From assembly GCF_914271435.1 (NCBI RefSeq), contig NZ_CAJZAI010000016.1, positions 1 through 64,000 of the forward strand: a DNA stretch of 64,000 nucleotides, read 5' to 3'. The translations under genes were made by a program, and so were the position numbers. The notes below the pieces were generated by a model. It worked only from the letters and a program-made list of their open reading frames with translations, did not search any database and was not told the origin of the DNA. The stretch is from Cupriavidus laharis (GTDB lineage: Bacteria; Pseudomonadota; Gammaproteobacteria; Burkholderiales; Burkholderiaceae). Of this stretch, positions 8,792-17,818 are shown piece by piece (within the stretch, counting starts at the first letter, position 1; each line of letters starts with the position of its first letter).

Positions 8792-9507
8792 AGGCCGACC
8801 TCGTCCAGCCAGCGCGCGAACATGCGCCGGCCCGCCGCCGCAACCCGCTCGCCGACCTCCGCAGTACGGGCACGGATGGTGCGCGGATCGATGCCAGCCT
8901 TGCCCAGCTCAACCGTGTGGCCGATCAGCCAGGCTTCGATATCGCGCGGCAGCACTTCGGGATGGAACTGCAACGCCAGCACTTGCTTGCCGATGGCGTA
9001 CGCCTGGTTGGGCACTGCAGCGGTCGACGCCAGCAGCTCGGCCCCCTCTGGCAAGTCGAAGGTATCGCCGTGCCAGTGCAGGACTTCCCAATTGGCGGCG
9101 GCCAGTTCGGCCAGCGCGGAATCGTGGCCGCGGGCTGTCGGCACAATCGGTGCCCAGCCGATTTCCCGGGTTCCCGGGTAGACGCGTGCCCCACAGGCTC
9201 TCGCAATCAGCTGTGCGCCGAGGCAAACCCCGATCGCCTTGCCACCGGCTGCGAGGCGCGCGCGAATCAGCGCGATTTCCTGCTCCAGCCACGGATAGGC
9301 CTCGGTCTCGTAGACGCCAATCGGCCCGCCCAGCACCAGCAGCAGGTCGGGCGAGTTGTCAGCGATGGACTGGAGGTCATCCACGCCCGCCTGGAACACC
9401 TGCAGGGCGTGGCCGCGTGCGCGCAGCGCTTCGGCAATCACGCCGCCATGCTCAAAGGCGACGTGCTGGATGATGTGGGTGGTACGCGAAGGGGTGGACG
9501 TTGCCAT
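8788..9507 (-). CDS. Class I glutamine amidotransferase-like protein
   Basis: A 239-residue single-domain class I GATase (GMP-synthase-like amidotransferase subfamily). The nucleophile elbow GVCLGAQLIA is near residue 100 and the catalytic His-Glu lies in LQFHPEV near residue 180. LLVLGGPIGVYE supplies the oxyanion-region glycines. No synthase domain is fused to it and no partner synthase adjoins it. Known relatives include gamma-glutamyl peptide or polyamine hydrolases, and many are uncharacterised. It is the upstream member of a two-gene unit with the MOSC protein (4-bp ATGA overlap), so the two may act in one detoxification or salvage step; that is inference. Confidence 0.85.
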   Translation of the reverse strand: MATSTPSRTTHIIQHVAFEHGGVIAEALRARGHALQVFQAGVDDLQSIADNSPDLLLVLGGPIGVYETEAYPWLEQEIALIRARLAAGGKAIGVCLGAQLIARACGARVYPGTREIGWAPIVPTARGHDSALAELAAANWEVLHWHGDTFDLPEGAELLASTAAVPNQAYAIGKQVLALQFHPEVLPRDIEAWLIGHTVELGKAGIDPRTIRARTAEVGERVAAAGRRMFARWLDEVGL

Positions 9508-9576
9508 GCACGGCTCCTGCCGAGGGGATGGCCCGAAATGGTACCGCCATTCGGCAAGGGACGTCCGACACCGCGG

Positions 9577-12066
9577 CTATTTGCCGCGACTGGCCCCATC
9601 CCGTGTCGCCGCGGGCTCGAGCACCAGCGTGTCGAACGGTTCGCGCACCGGTTCCCGCCGCCGCGCAAGCGTGATGTATTCGACGGCGGCCCACTTGCCA
9701 GTCCAGTCCCGGTAGTTCGGCGACACCGGGTTGCCCGACTGCCCGGTCGAGTCCATGAAACGCGACGCATCCAGGTCAGCCAGGTCATAAAGCGCCCGCA
9801 GGCTGGCGGCATGCGTGCTCTCGAACGGAGCCTGCTCGTCGCGCAGGTTGTTGCGGCCGACATTGACCGTGTACGTATCGCCCCCCGTCGGCACGCGCAG
9901 GTTGAACAGCCCCGACAGGTACGGTTGCTTGCCGAACGGCTTGTGTTCGGAGCGGGCCGCGTGCGCCTTGCCCCAGCGCCATTTGCCCGGGTTATCGCCA
10001 TAGCGCCGCGACAGGTCGGCGACCGCGAGCGTCCAGGCGTCCGCAACGGCATCGGCGCAGGACTCGTGCTCCGTCGTACCGGACCTGTCGCACCAGAAGC
10101 TGCCCAGCGAGCCGGAGCCGGCGGCATTTCGCAGGATGTTCAGCATCGGCTGCTGCACGTTGCGCTGCTCCCACATCCGCATGAACAGCGCCTCGCCCAC
10201 CTTGTCCTCGAACAGCCGGCGCGACAATTCGCGCAGCCAGGCGGAGATCACGAGCGGCTCCGACGCCCCCGCATCCATGGTGCCGTCCCACTTGCGCAAG
10301 GCATCGAAGAGTTCGCGCTCGCGCTGCGGCCGGGTCGTGTCACTGGCCACGGGCGATGCCAGCAGCAAGGGCAGGAAATCACGCACGGCCAGCGAGACCA
10401 CATCCTTCTGGATCGCGCCGAACGACTCGAACGTATGGCGCGGCACGGCATCGAGCAACGACCGGATACGCTGGTAGCGATACGGCACGGTCCATTCGCT
10501 CGTGATGAAGTACGGATAGTCCGTCCCCACGATACGCTGGTTGGCCGTCGCGATGATGCCGCTGGCCGGGTTGTAGGCGCGCGGCAAGTGCTCGAACGGA
10601 ATAAAGCCATTCCAGTCGTAGCGCGCGTCCCAGCCTGGCGCCGGCGCCAGGCCCTTGAGATCGTTGTCGGCACGGCGCAGCGGAATGCGCCCCGGCGCGA
10701 TAAAGCCGATGTTGCCATCGACATCGGCATAGACCATGTTCTGCTGTGGCGCGTGGAAGTCCCGCAGCGCCTGCGTAAAGCTGGCCCAGTCCGTGGCCAG
10801 GTTCATCTTCAGGCTGGCCTGGAAGGTACGGTCGTCGGGGCGTAGCGCCGTCCACTGGAACGCCACGACGTAGCGCGCACCCAGCGGCGAAGCGGCATTG
10901 GCCACGGGCTCGGACACGTCGGAGATGACTGGACCGTGCCGCGTCTGGCGCACCGTCAGCACGACATCCGCCGCGCCTTTGACATGGATGGTCTCGGTAC
11001 GCGTCACGAACGCCGCCCAGCCGTCCGGTGTCTGGTAGTTGTCGGTGCTGCCCGGCTGCAGGCGTTCGAGGAACAGATCCTGCACGTCCGGCGCAGTATT
11101 GGTGAAGCCCCACGCGATGCGCGCGTTATGGCCCAGCACCACCAGCGGCGCGCCCGGCAGTGTGGCGCCCGCCACGTCCAGCCCCGGTGCCTGGAGCCGC
11201 GCCAGGTACCACAGGGCCGGAGCCTGCAGGCCCAGGTGCGGGTCATTGGCCAGCATGGGCTTGCCAGACTGCGTATGCGCGCCGGATACCACCCAGTTGT
11301 TCGAGCCCATTCCTTCCACGTAGCTGGCCGGCGCCACTTCGCCGACACGGGCGAGCGCCGAGGCGAGCGGCGCCAGATGCCGGTACAGGCTGCCGTAATC
11401 CAGCGTCCGAACGGGCCGCTCGCCCGGATACGGCGCCAGCAGCTCACTGATGCGAACAGTAGGCAATGCCTGCGACAGCGACATGCGCAGGGTTTCCTGG
11501 GTCCAGTTGCCGCCCAGGTCCCAGGCCATCATGGTCTGCCATCCCAGCGTATCGGCGGGCTCCCAGTGCTCTGGACGCGTACGCAAGATCAGGAACTCCG
11601 GCGGCAGCGGCCCTTTGCGCTGGTCGATATAGGCATTCACCCCTGCCGCATATGCCTGCAATGCGGCACGTGTGTCGGGCTCGAGCTGCGCGAAGATGGC
11701 CTCGGCGTTACGGCGCACGCCCAGTGTGCGCAGGAAGCGGTCGGTATCGAGCGCCTTGGGGCCGAGGATCTCGGCCAGCCGGCCCGCCACGACGCGCTTG
11801 TTCATCTGCATCTGCCACAACCGGTCCTGCGCATGCACGAAGCCCAGCGCGTAGTACGCATCCAGGCGCGAGGCTGCGCGGATGTGCGGCACGGCGTTGC
11901 GGTCGCGCACGATCGTGACGCGTCCCTGCAGCCCCGGCAGCGCCAGGGTGCCCGCGGCCTGCGGCTGCGATGCCTGCCGGTACCAGATATAGCCGCCCGC
12001 CAGCGCTGCCGCCGAAACCAGTAACAGCACTGCCACCAGCCAGGCCAGCCGTCGGAACCAGCGCAT
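9577..12066 (-). CDS. Penicillin acylase family (Ntn-hydrolase) protein, membrane-anchored
   Basis: An 829-residue proenzyme of the penicillin/acyl-homoserine-lactone acylase family. Residues 4-24 are a single N-terminal hydrophobic segment that could be a signal or an anchor. The alpha-chain region has AYYALGFVHAQDRLWQM. The spacer ends at GMGSNNWVVSG, where Ser255 would become the N-terminal nucleophile after autocleavage. The beta-chain blocks NDPHLGLQAPALWYL and GFTNTAPDVQD are typical of the family. It would hydrolyse an amide bond, perhaps of N-acyl homoserine lactones or other acylated amines; the substrate cannot be read from the sequence. It is monocistronic, with an independent terminator between it and the upstream aldehyde dehydrogenase. 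Confidence 0.9.
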   Translation of the reverse strand: MRWFRRLAWLVAVLLLVSAAALAGGYIWYRQASQPQAAGTLALPGLQGRVTIVRDRNAVPHIRAASRLDAYYALGFVHAQDRLWQMQMNKRVVAGRLAEILGPKALDTDRFLRTLGVRRNAEAIFAQLEPDTRAALQAYAAGVNAYIDQRKGPLPPEFLILRTRPEHWEPADTLGWQTMMAWDLGGNWTQETLRMSLSQALPTVRISELLAPYPGERPVRTLDYGSLYRHLAPLASALARVGEVAPASYVEGMGSNNWVVSGAHTQSGKPMLANDPHLGLQAPALWYLARLQAPGLDVAGATLPGAPLVVLGHNARIAWGFTNTAPDVQDLFLERLQPGSTDNYQTPDGWAAFVTRTETIHVKGAADVVLTVRQTRHGPVISDVSEPVANAASPLGARYVVAFQWTALRPDDRTFQASLKMNLATDWASFTQALRDFHAPQQNMVYADVDGNIGFIAPGRIPLRRADNDLKGLAPAPGWDARYDWNGFIPFEHLPRAYNPASGIIATANQRIVGTDYPYFITSEWTVPYRYQRIRSLLDAVPRHTFESFGAIQKDVVSLAVRDFLPLLLASPVASDTTRPQRERELFDALRKWDGTMDAGASEPLVISAWLRELSRRLFEDKVGEALFMRMWEQRNVQQPMLNILRNAAGSGSLGSFWCDRSGTTEHESCADAVADAWTLAVADLSRRYGDNPGKWRWGKAHAARSEHKPFGKQPYLSGLFNLRVPTGGDTYTVNVGRNNLRDEQAPFESTHAASLRALYDLADLDASRFMDSTGQSGNPVSPNYRDWTGKWAAVEYITLARRREPVREPFDTLVLEPAATRDGASRGK

Positions 12067-12123
12067 CTGTCATCTCCCCCAGAGGATTCTTGTTTGCCGG
12101 CAATTATCGCCACCAATGCGGTC

Positions 12124-12158
12124 AAATAAGAAGCCCCGCATGCTGCCATGCGGGGCTT
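12124..12158 (-). terminator. Intrinsic terminator after the aldehyde dehydrogenase gene
   Basis: An 11-bp perfect stem, AAGCCCCGCAT / ATGCGGGGCTT (12131-12141, 12148-12158), has a six-base loop. On the minus strand it is followed by the T-rich run CTTATTT. It separates the dehydrogenase from the acylase gene. Confidence 0.8.
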
Positions 12159-12183
12159 TGTGCAGAAATGCCCGTGCGGGCAA

Positions 12184-13638
12184 TCAGGCCGGCTTCTTGA
12201 GTTGCAAGGCCTTGTACTCCAGGAACTCCTCTAGCCCGTACCTGCCTGCCTCGCGCCCGTTGCCGGACTGCTTGTAGCCGCCGAACGGCGCCTGCATATT
12301 GAACGGGCCGCCGTTGATGTCGACCTGGCCGGTACGGATGCGTCGTGCCACGCGAATCGCACGCGCCTCGTCACCGCCCCACACCCCGCCGCCGAGACCG
12401 TAGATGCTGTCGTTGGCGATACGCACGGCGTCTTCCTCCGTGTCGTAGCAGATGATGGACAACACCGGGCCAAAGATCTCTTCCTGCGCCACGATGGCAC
12501 GCGGCTCCACATTGCCCAGCACGGTCGGCTTGACGAAAAAGCCCTTCTCCAGACCCGCCGGTGTCTCCGGACCGCCCGCGACCAGATCCGCGCCCTCTTC
12601 CAGGCCGCGACGGATATAGCCCGTCACACGGTCCTTCTGCACAGCGGAAATCAGCGGTCCGAGCTTGGTGGTTTCCTGCAGCGGGTCGCCGACGGTGAAG
12701 CCTTCGACCACCTTGGCGGCAATCGCTTTCACTTCGTCATAACGGCTGCGCGGCACCAGCATTCGGGTGTGCGCCGAGCAGGTCTGGCCGGAGTTCAGGA
12801 AGCACGCATTGATAGTGCCCTTGACCGCGGCAGGCAGGTCGGCATCGTCCAGGATCACCGAAGCGGACTTGCCGCCCAGCTCCAGCGCCACGCGCTTGAC
12901 GGTCTGCGACGCCAGTTCGGACACGCGCTTGCCGGCACGGGTCGAACCGGTGAACGACACCATGTCCACCTCGGGATGGCTGGCCAGCACCTCGCCCACC
13001 ACCGGCCCGTATCCGGTCACCAGGTTGAACACGCCAGGCGGCAGGCCCGCCGCTTCGATCACCTCGGCCAGCACGAACGCATTGAGCGGAGCCACTTCCG
13101 ACGGCTTGAGCACCACCGTGCAGCCAGCCGCCAGCGCGGGGGCCACCTTCAGCGTGATCTGGTTGAGCGGATAGTTCCACGGCGTGATCGCCGCCACGAC
13201 GCCAACCGGCTCGCGCACGACCAGCGAATTGCCGACTTCCTCCTCAAAGGCAAAGCCTTCCAGCAGTTTCGCGGCCTGGCCCCAGTTGTAGACGGGGCCG
13301 CCCACCTGGATCGCGCGCGCCAGCTTGATCGGCATGCCAACTTCGCCCGCGATCAGTTGGGCCAGTTCTTCGGTCCGCGCCTTCAGCCCTTCGGCGATTT
13401 TCCTGATATAGCCGGCGCGTACCGCCGGCGGCGTGCTGGCCCAGCCGTCAAACGCGGCGCGGGCGGCCTGGATCGCATCTTCCGCGTCGCGCGCGCTGCC
13501 TTCGGGGATGCGGCCCATGACCGCTTCGGTGGTGGAGTGGATGACGTCGATCAGCCCCGTGCCGTGCGGGGTGACCCATTTACCGTTTATGAAGAGTTTG
13601 TCTCGTTGTTGCATGGCCACAGTTGTCAGATTGGTCAA
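12184..13638 (-). CDS. NAD(P)-dependent aldehyde dehydrogenase
   Basis: A 484-residue ALDH-superfamily enzyme. Signatures visible are ITPWNYPLNQI (cofactor-binding Asn), FTGSTRAGKRV (glycine motif), LELGGKSA (general-base Glu), NSGQTCSAHTRM (catalytic Cys287) and QEEIFGPVLS near the C-terminus. It oxidises an aldehyde to the acid; the sequence alone does not fix the substrate. An internal in-frame ATG (MQQRDKLFING, 13614) would give a 476-residue form, and the start chosen here adds MTNLTTVA. It is a single-gene unit with its own terminator, divergent from the gene at 13806. Confidence 0.9.
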   Translation of the reverse strand: MTNLTTVAMQQRDKLFINGKWVTPHGTGLIDVIHSTTEAVMGRIPEGSARDAEDAIQAARAAFDGWASTPPAVRAGYIRKIAEGLKARTEELAQLIAGEVGMPIKLARAIQVGGPVYNWGQAAKLLEGFAFEEEVGNSLVVREPVGVVAAITPWNYPLNQITLKVAPALAAGCTVVLKPSEVAPLNAFVLAEVIEAAGLPPGVFNLVTGYGPVVGEVLASHPEVDMVSFTGSTRAGKRVSELASQTVKRVALELGGKSASVILDDADLPAAVKGTINACFLNSGQTCSAHTRMLVPRSRYDEVKAIAAKVVEGFTVGDPLQETTKLGPLISAVQKDRVTGYIRRGLEEGADLVAGGPETPAGLEKGFFVKPTVLGNVEPRAIVAQEEIFGPVLSIICYDTEEDAVRIANDSIYGLGGGVWGGDEARAIRVARRIRTGQVDINGGPFNMQAPFGGYKQSGNGREAGRYGLEEFLEYKALQLKKPA

Positions 13639-13747
13639 TCAGCGGTTGCAAGTTTTTTGTTACTTTTATGGTGCACGCACATTGTAGAGCGGATTGCGGC
13701 GGGCGTTTTTTTGCGCCGCGCAAACGCCGGAACAACAGATGGCGATA

Positions 13748-13786
13748 ATCGGCCGCACCTCAAGGGATCTCGCAAGCGCGGCCGAT
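13748..13786 (+). promoter_or_regulatory. Inverted repeat upstream of the gene at 13806
   Basis: The perfect 9-bp arms ATCGGCCGC (13748-13756) and GCGGCCGAT (13778-13786) are separated by 21 bp. They end 10 bp before the AAGGAGCG ribosome-binding site. This could be a leader hairpin or a two-half-site operator. Confidence 0.35.
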
Positions 13787-13805
13787 ACATAACAAGGAGC
13801 GAGAC

Positions 13806-14420
13806 GTGGTCAATCCGATTTACCGCAAGACAGAAGCCGGCCTTGACGAGATCAAGACCCGCGCACGCAAGCTGGATCACAAGCTCCGCGCCCTGCTGTT
13901 GATCGTCAATGGGGAACGGCGCGCACAGGAACTGCTGGCACAGCTCGGCGACATGGGCGTGGGCCCCGAATCGCTCAACCAGCTCCTGCAGATGTCACTG
14001 GTCGAACCGGTGCCGGAGCCTGCGCAGACCACACCCGCCGCCGTGCAGGCAGCGCCGCCTGCCGAGGACAGCAATCTCTTCTCGCTGTACGCCATGCGCC
14101 GCGTGGAAACCTCGGCGCCCGCGAGCCGGGTTGCAGCTCTAGCTCCGGCCAGTGCCGACACACCATATTCGCAGGCTGAGATCCAGGCCTACCAGCGCCT
14201 CTACCACTTCTACACAGAGGTTATCGGCCAGCACCTCGGCCTGCGCGGGTACCTCATGCAGGTCAAGGTGGAAAAAGCCACGGATCTCCCTGCGCTGATC
14301 GCCCTGCGCGACCCGCTGCACGCGGCGCTGCTCAAGGCCAAGGGCGAGATTACGGCGAAGGCGATCACCGGGCAGCTCGATGAGATTGTCGAGTCGATCG
14401 AGATGCAGGCAGGGGAATAG
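13806..14420 (+). CDS. Hypothetical protein, 204 residues, conserved-looking N- and C-terminal parts
   Basis: I do not recognise this gene. It starts with GTG, preceded by a strong AAGGAGC. Residues 1-60 are charged and helical-looking, ending in a block (LLQMSLVEP) that resembles a small winged-helix-like module. Residues 65-115 are a Pro/Ala-rich linker. The C-terminal 85 residues (QAEIQAYQRLYHFYTEVIG onward) look helical. No signal peptide, transmembrane segment or catalytic motif is seen. It converges on the ABC-F gene and shares a bidirectional terminator with it. Codon usage matches its neighbours. Two small helical domains joined by a flexible linker suggest a regulatory or adaptor role, which is speculation. 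Confidence 0.75.
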   Translation: MVNPIYRKTEAGLDEIKTRARKLDHKLRALLLIVNGERRAQELLAQLGDMGVGPESLNQLLQMSLVEPVPEPAQTTPAAVQAAPPAEDSNLFSLYAMRRVETSAPASRVAALAPASADTPYSQAEIQAYQRLYHFYTEVIGQHLGLRGYLMQVKVEKATDLPALIALRDPLHAALLKAKGEITAKAITGQLDEIVESIEMQAGE

Positions 14421-14443
14421 AACGCGCGGCCCCGGCAAGCACA

Positions 14444-14465
14444 AAGGCCGCCCGTAGGCGGCCTT
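14444..14465. terminator. Bidirectional hairpin between convergent genes
   Basis: A perfect 9-bp stem AAGGCCGCC / GGCGGCCTT with a CGTA tetraloop lies between the convergent stops at 14420 and 14490. It can serve both strands. Confidence 0.65.
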
Positions 14466-14489
14466 GTCATGTCTTGGTTTCCCTGGCGC

Positions 14490-16112
14490 TCAGCCGTCGA
14501 TCCCCTGCGACTGCAGGTACTCGTCATACGTGCCGAGGTAATCCGTCACCGTGCCGTCGGTACGCACTTCGATCACCCGCGTGGCCAGGCCGCTCACGAA
14601 CTCGCGGTCGTGCGAGACGAAGATCAGCGTGCCCTGGAACTTGTCCAGTGCGATCTGCATCGACTCGATCGATTCCATGTCCATGTGGTTGGTCGGCTCG
14701 TCCAGCGCCAGCACGTTATGGCGGCCCAGCATCAGCTTGCCCCAGATCATGCGGCCCTTCTCGCCGCCGGACAGCACCTTGACGTTCTTCTTGATATCGT
14801 CCGCCGAGAACAGCAGGCGGCCCAGCGTGCCGCGCAGCGACGTTTCATCGTCGCCCGCCTGCGTCCACTGGCTCATCCAGTCCATCACGTCGCGGTCTGC
14901 AGGGAATTCCTCGTACGTGTCCTGCGGCATGTAGCCGACGTTGGCGTTCTCGGCCCACTTGACCGTGCCACGATCGACTTCGACGCCACGCTGCACGCCG
15001 GTCTGCACGGCACCATTCAGCAGGCTGCGCAGCAGCGTGGTCTTGCCCGCGCCGTTCTCGCCGATGATCGCCACGCGCTCGCCTGCCTGGATCGCCATCG
15101 ACAGGTTGTTGATGATCTTGCGGTCGTAGGTCTTGGTGATACCTTCCACCTCAACGGCAAGGTTGTGCAGCTTCTTCTCGAACTCGAAGCGGATGAACGG
15201 GTTCTGGCGCGACGACGGCTTGATGTCCTCGACCTTGATCTTCTCGATCTGCTTGGCGCGCGAGGTGGCCTGGCGCGCCTTGGACTTGTTGGCCGAGAAG
15301 CGGCGCACGAAGTCCTGCAGTTCGCTGATGCGTTCCTTGGCGCGCGCGTTGGCGGCCATCTGGCGCTCGCGGGCCTGCATCGACGCTTCCATGTACTCGT
15401 CGTAGTTGCCCGGGTAGACCTTCAGCGTGCCGTAGTCCATGTCGGCCATGTGGGTGCAGACCGAGTTCAGGAAGTGGCGATCGTGCGAGATGATGATCAT
15501 GGTGGAGTTGCGCTCGTTGAGCACGGTCTCCAGCCAGCGGATCGTGTTGATGTCCAGGTTGTTGGTCGGTTCGTCCAGCAGCAGCACGTCCGGGTTCGAG
15601 AACAGCGCCTGCGCCAGCAGCACGCGCAGCTTCCAGCCCGGCGCGACGTCGCTCATCGGGCCCTGGTGCTGGCTGGTGGGGATGCCTACGCCCAGCAGCA
15701 GTTCGCCGGCACGCGCCTCGGCGGTGTAGCCGTCGTACTCCGCATACTTGGCCTCCAGTTCGGCGGCCTTCATGTAGTCTTCGTCGGTCGCTTCCGCGTT
15801 GGCATAGATCGCGTCGCGCTCCTGTGCGGCGGCCCACATCTCCGTGTGGCCCATCATCACGACATCCAGCACGCGCATGTCTTCATAGGCGAACTGGTCC
15901 TGGCGCAGCTTGCCCAGGCGGATGCCCGGCTCCAGCATGACATTGCCCGACGACGACTCGAGGTCGCCACCCAGGATCTTCATGAAGGTGGACTTGCCAC
16001 AGCCGTTCGCGCCGATCAGGCCGTAGCGGTTGCCCTCGCCGAACTTGACCGAGATATTCTCGAACAACGGCTTGGGGCCGAACTGCATGGTGATGTTTGC
16101 GGTAGAAAGCAC
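14490..16112 (-). CDS. ybiT: ABC-F family ATPase, YbiT type
   Basis: A 540-residue soluble protein with two ABC ATPase domains. The first Walker A is GANGCGKST (near residue 40) and the second is GENGAGKTT. Walker B regions are LLLDEPTNNLD and LALDEPTNHMD. As in E. coli YbiT, the first signature is replaced by SDVAPGWKLR while the second is a normal LSGGEKGR. The inter-domain linker is basic (SKARQATSRAKQIEKIK). The N-terminal MQFGPKPLFENISVKFG is nearly YbiT-identical. ABC-F proteins have no membrane domain and act on the ribosome; YbiT is one of the four E. coli paralogues. It is probably monocistronic. Confidence 0.9.
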   Translation of the reverse strand: MLSTANITMQFGPKPLFENISVKFGEGNRYGLIGANGCGKSTFMKILGGDLESSSGNVMLEPGIRLGKLRQDQFAYEDMRVLDVVMMGHTEMWAAAQERDAIYANAEATDEDYMKAAELEAKYAEYDGYTAEARAGELLLGVGIPTSQHQGPMSDVAPGWKLRVLLAQALFSNPDVLLLDEPTNNLDINTIRWLETVLNERNSTMIIISHDRHFLNSVCTHMADMDYGTLKVYPGNYDEYMEASMQARERQMAANARAKERISELQDFVRRFSANKSKARQATSRAKQIEKIKVEDIKPSSRQNPFIRFEFEKKLHNLAVEVEGITKTYDRKIINNLSMAIQAGERVAIIGENGAGKTTLLRSLLNGAVQTGVQRGVEVDRGTVKWAENANVGYMPQDTYEEFPADRDVMDWMSQWTQAGDDETSLRGTLGRLLFSADDIKKNVKVLSGGEKGRMIWGKLMLGRHNVLALDEPTNHMDMESIESMQIALDKFQGTLIFVSHDREFVSGLATRVIEVRTDGTVTDYLGTYDEYLQSQGIDG

Positions 16113-16287
16113 GTCTGGAACCTTGTCTGGAAACGGGGTATGGCGCCAATGCGCCAGGCTTGCCGGAACGGGGTGGCGTCGATGCGCCCCGGTTCATGGG
16201 AGAACCCGGCAGGAAATGGGGAAATAACCGATTATTTTACCATCCGGACGCCTTTCCGGCGACCGGTTGGCGCGGATCGAAACGCTG

Positions 16288-17244
16288 TCAGGACAGCGCC
16301 GGAAGCACCGGATAGCCTGACATGGCCAGCTTGAAGCCTTCCGCGTGTGCGCTGAGCTGCGCCTGACCGCCTACCGGCAGGGTCAGCTTCTGCGCGCAGT
16401 GGCCAAACGGCAGGCCGGTCAGTATCGGCACCTGCAACTGGTCGCGCAGATAGGCAACCACGGCATCCATGTCGTAGCCGTTGTCGTAGTCCGTCACGCG
16501 GTAGTTGGAGAAATCACCGAGGACAATGGCCCGCTGCGCGCCCAGCACGCCAGCCTGGTGCAGTTGCACCAGCATGCGCTCCACGCGGTACGGAGGCTCG
16601 TTGATGTCCTCCAGAAACAGGATGCCACCTTCCACCCGCGGCATGAACGGCGTGCCGAGCAGGCTGCACAGCATGGCCAGGTTGCCGCCCCACAGCGTGC
16701 CCGCGACCGTGCCCGAGAATGGTTGCCCGCCGTCCTGCGGCGCCAGCACCGTCACCGTGTAGGCCGGATCGCGCAGGATGCCCTCGAAGTGCTCCCACAT
16801 GAACGGGTCGACCGTATCAGCGCCAAAGTCCGCCAGCAGCATCGGGCCGGCGAAAGTCACGCCGCCGGTGGCCGCCAGGTAGGCCAGCTGGAACGCCGTG
16901 AAATCGCTATGACCGACGATGGGCGTGCCGCTGGCGCGCGCCTGTTCGGCGATCTGCGCGAAATCGAGCCGCGCCAGCAGCCGCGCAATGCCGTAGCCGC
17001 CGCGCACGGCCAGTGTCAGCTCATGGGGCGTACCGGTGCCGATCGCATGCAGGTCCGCGAGCCGTTCGGCATCCGTGCCGCCGAAGCGCAGGTAGCGCCG
17101 CGCCAGCACGTCGGGGTTGGTCGTGTGGTACCCATGCGCCTTGAGCCAGGCACAGCCGCGTGCCGCAATGGCGACATCATGCGGGTAACCGGACGACGCG
17201 ATCAGGCGGACTTCGGTATGCGGCTGGATGCTCGGTGTGCTCAT
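16288..17244 (-). CDS. ldcA: Muramoyltetrapeptide (LD-) carboxypeptidase, peptidase S66
   Basis: A 318-residue S66 serine peptidase. The nucleophile lies in PIVGHSDFTAF near residue 112, the catalytic Glu in ILFLEDINEPPYRVE near residue 210 and the catalytic His in TGLPFGHC near residue 280. LdcA cleaves the L-Lys/mDAP-D-Ala bond of cytoplasmic tetrapeptides during peptidoglycan recycling. Length is normal and there is no signal peptide, consistent with a cytoplasmic enzyme. It lies 33 bp downstream of tadA on the same strand and may be co-transcribed with it. Confidence 0.9.
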   Translation of the reverse strand: MSTPSIQPHTEVRLIASSGYPHDVAIAARGCAWLKAHGYHTTNPDVLARRYLRFGGTDAERLADLHAIGTGTPHELTLAVRGGYGIARLLARLDFAQIAEQARASGTPIVGHSDFTAFQLAYLAATGGVTFAGPMLLADFGADTVDPFMWEHFEGILRDPAYTVTVLAPQDGGQPFSGTVAGTLWGGNLAMLCSLLGTPFMPRVEGGILFLEDINEPPYRVERMLVQLHQAGVLGAQRAIVLGDFSNYRVTDYDNGYDMDAVVAYLRDQLQVPILTGLPFGHCAQKLTLPVGGQAQLSAHAEGFKLAMSGYPVLPALS

Positions 17245-17277
17245 GCGGGCTCGCTATCGTCAGGTCGCCAGGTTTCG

Positions 17278-17811
17278 TCAGGGTTGTTCGGGATCGGACA
17301 GCGTTCGTGCGGCGAGCTGCGCGGCCTTCTGCGCGCGGCGCCGGGCACCGAAGAAGTCCTTCAGCATCTGCCCGCATTCAGCCGCGAGCACGCCGTTCGT
17401 GATGGTGGTCTGGTGGTTGAGCTGCGCCTGCTCGAACAGGTTCACCACGCTGCCGGCCGCACCCGTCTTCGGATCCGTCGCGCCGAACACCACATGACGC
17501 AGGCGCGCATGGAGGATGGCGCCGCTGCACATCGCGCATGGTTCCAGCGTCACGTACAGCTCGCACTCGGGCATGCGGTAGTTGCCGAGCACCTGGGCGG
17601 CCGCACGCAGCGCCTGCATCTCGGCATGGGCCGACGGATCCATCGACTTGATCGGCAGGTTGTGGCCGCGCGCGATGATGGCATCGTTCCACACCACCAC
17701 CGCACCGACCGGCACCTCGCCCGCGGCTTCGGCCAGGCGCGCCTCGTCCATGGCGGCGCGCATGTAGCGCTCGTCGCGCGCGATTTCCTCCGCCCTGCGG
17801 GTATCCGTCAT
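17278..17811 (-). CDS. tadA: tRNA-specific adenosine deaminase TadA
   Basis: A 177-residue zinc deaminase. His62 and the proton-shuttling Glu64 lie in AHAEMQALR, and Cys92 and Cys95 in LEPCAMCSGA, the complete TadA zinc site. PVGAVVVWND near residue 35 is the usual N-terminal strand. TadA converts A34 to inosine in tRNA-Arg(ACG). The C-terminal tail ends in the RRRAQKAAQLAAR helix seen in proteobacterial TadA. The gene starts 7 bp after the queD stop and so is very likely co-transcribed with it. Confidence 0.93.
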   Translation of the reverse strand: MTDTRRAEEIARDERYMRAAMDEARLAEAAGEVPVGAVVVWNDAIIARGHNLPIKSMDPSAHAEMQALRAAAQVLGNYRMPECELYVTLEPCAMCSGAILHARLRHVVFGATDPKTGAAGSVVNLFEQAQLNHQTTITNGVLAAECGQMLKDFFGARRRAQKAAQLAARTLSDPEQP

Positions 17812-17818
17812 TGCTGGC

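Noticed and set aside
14490..16112. ABC-F protein as an antibiotic-resistance factor
   Set aside because: The degenerate first signature and near-identity of blocks to E. coli YbiT indicate the housekeeping paralogue rather than a resistance ABC-F.
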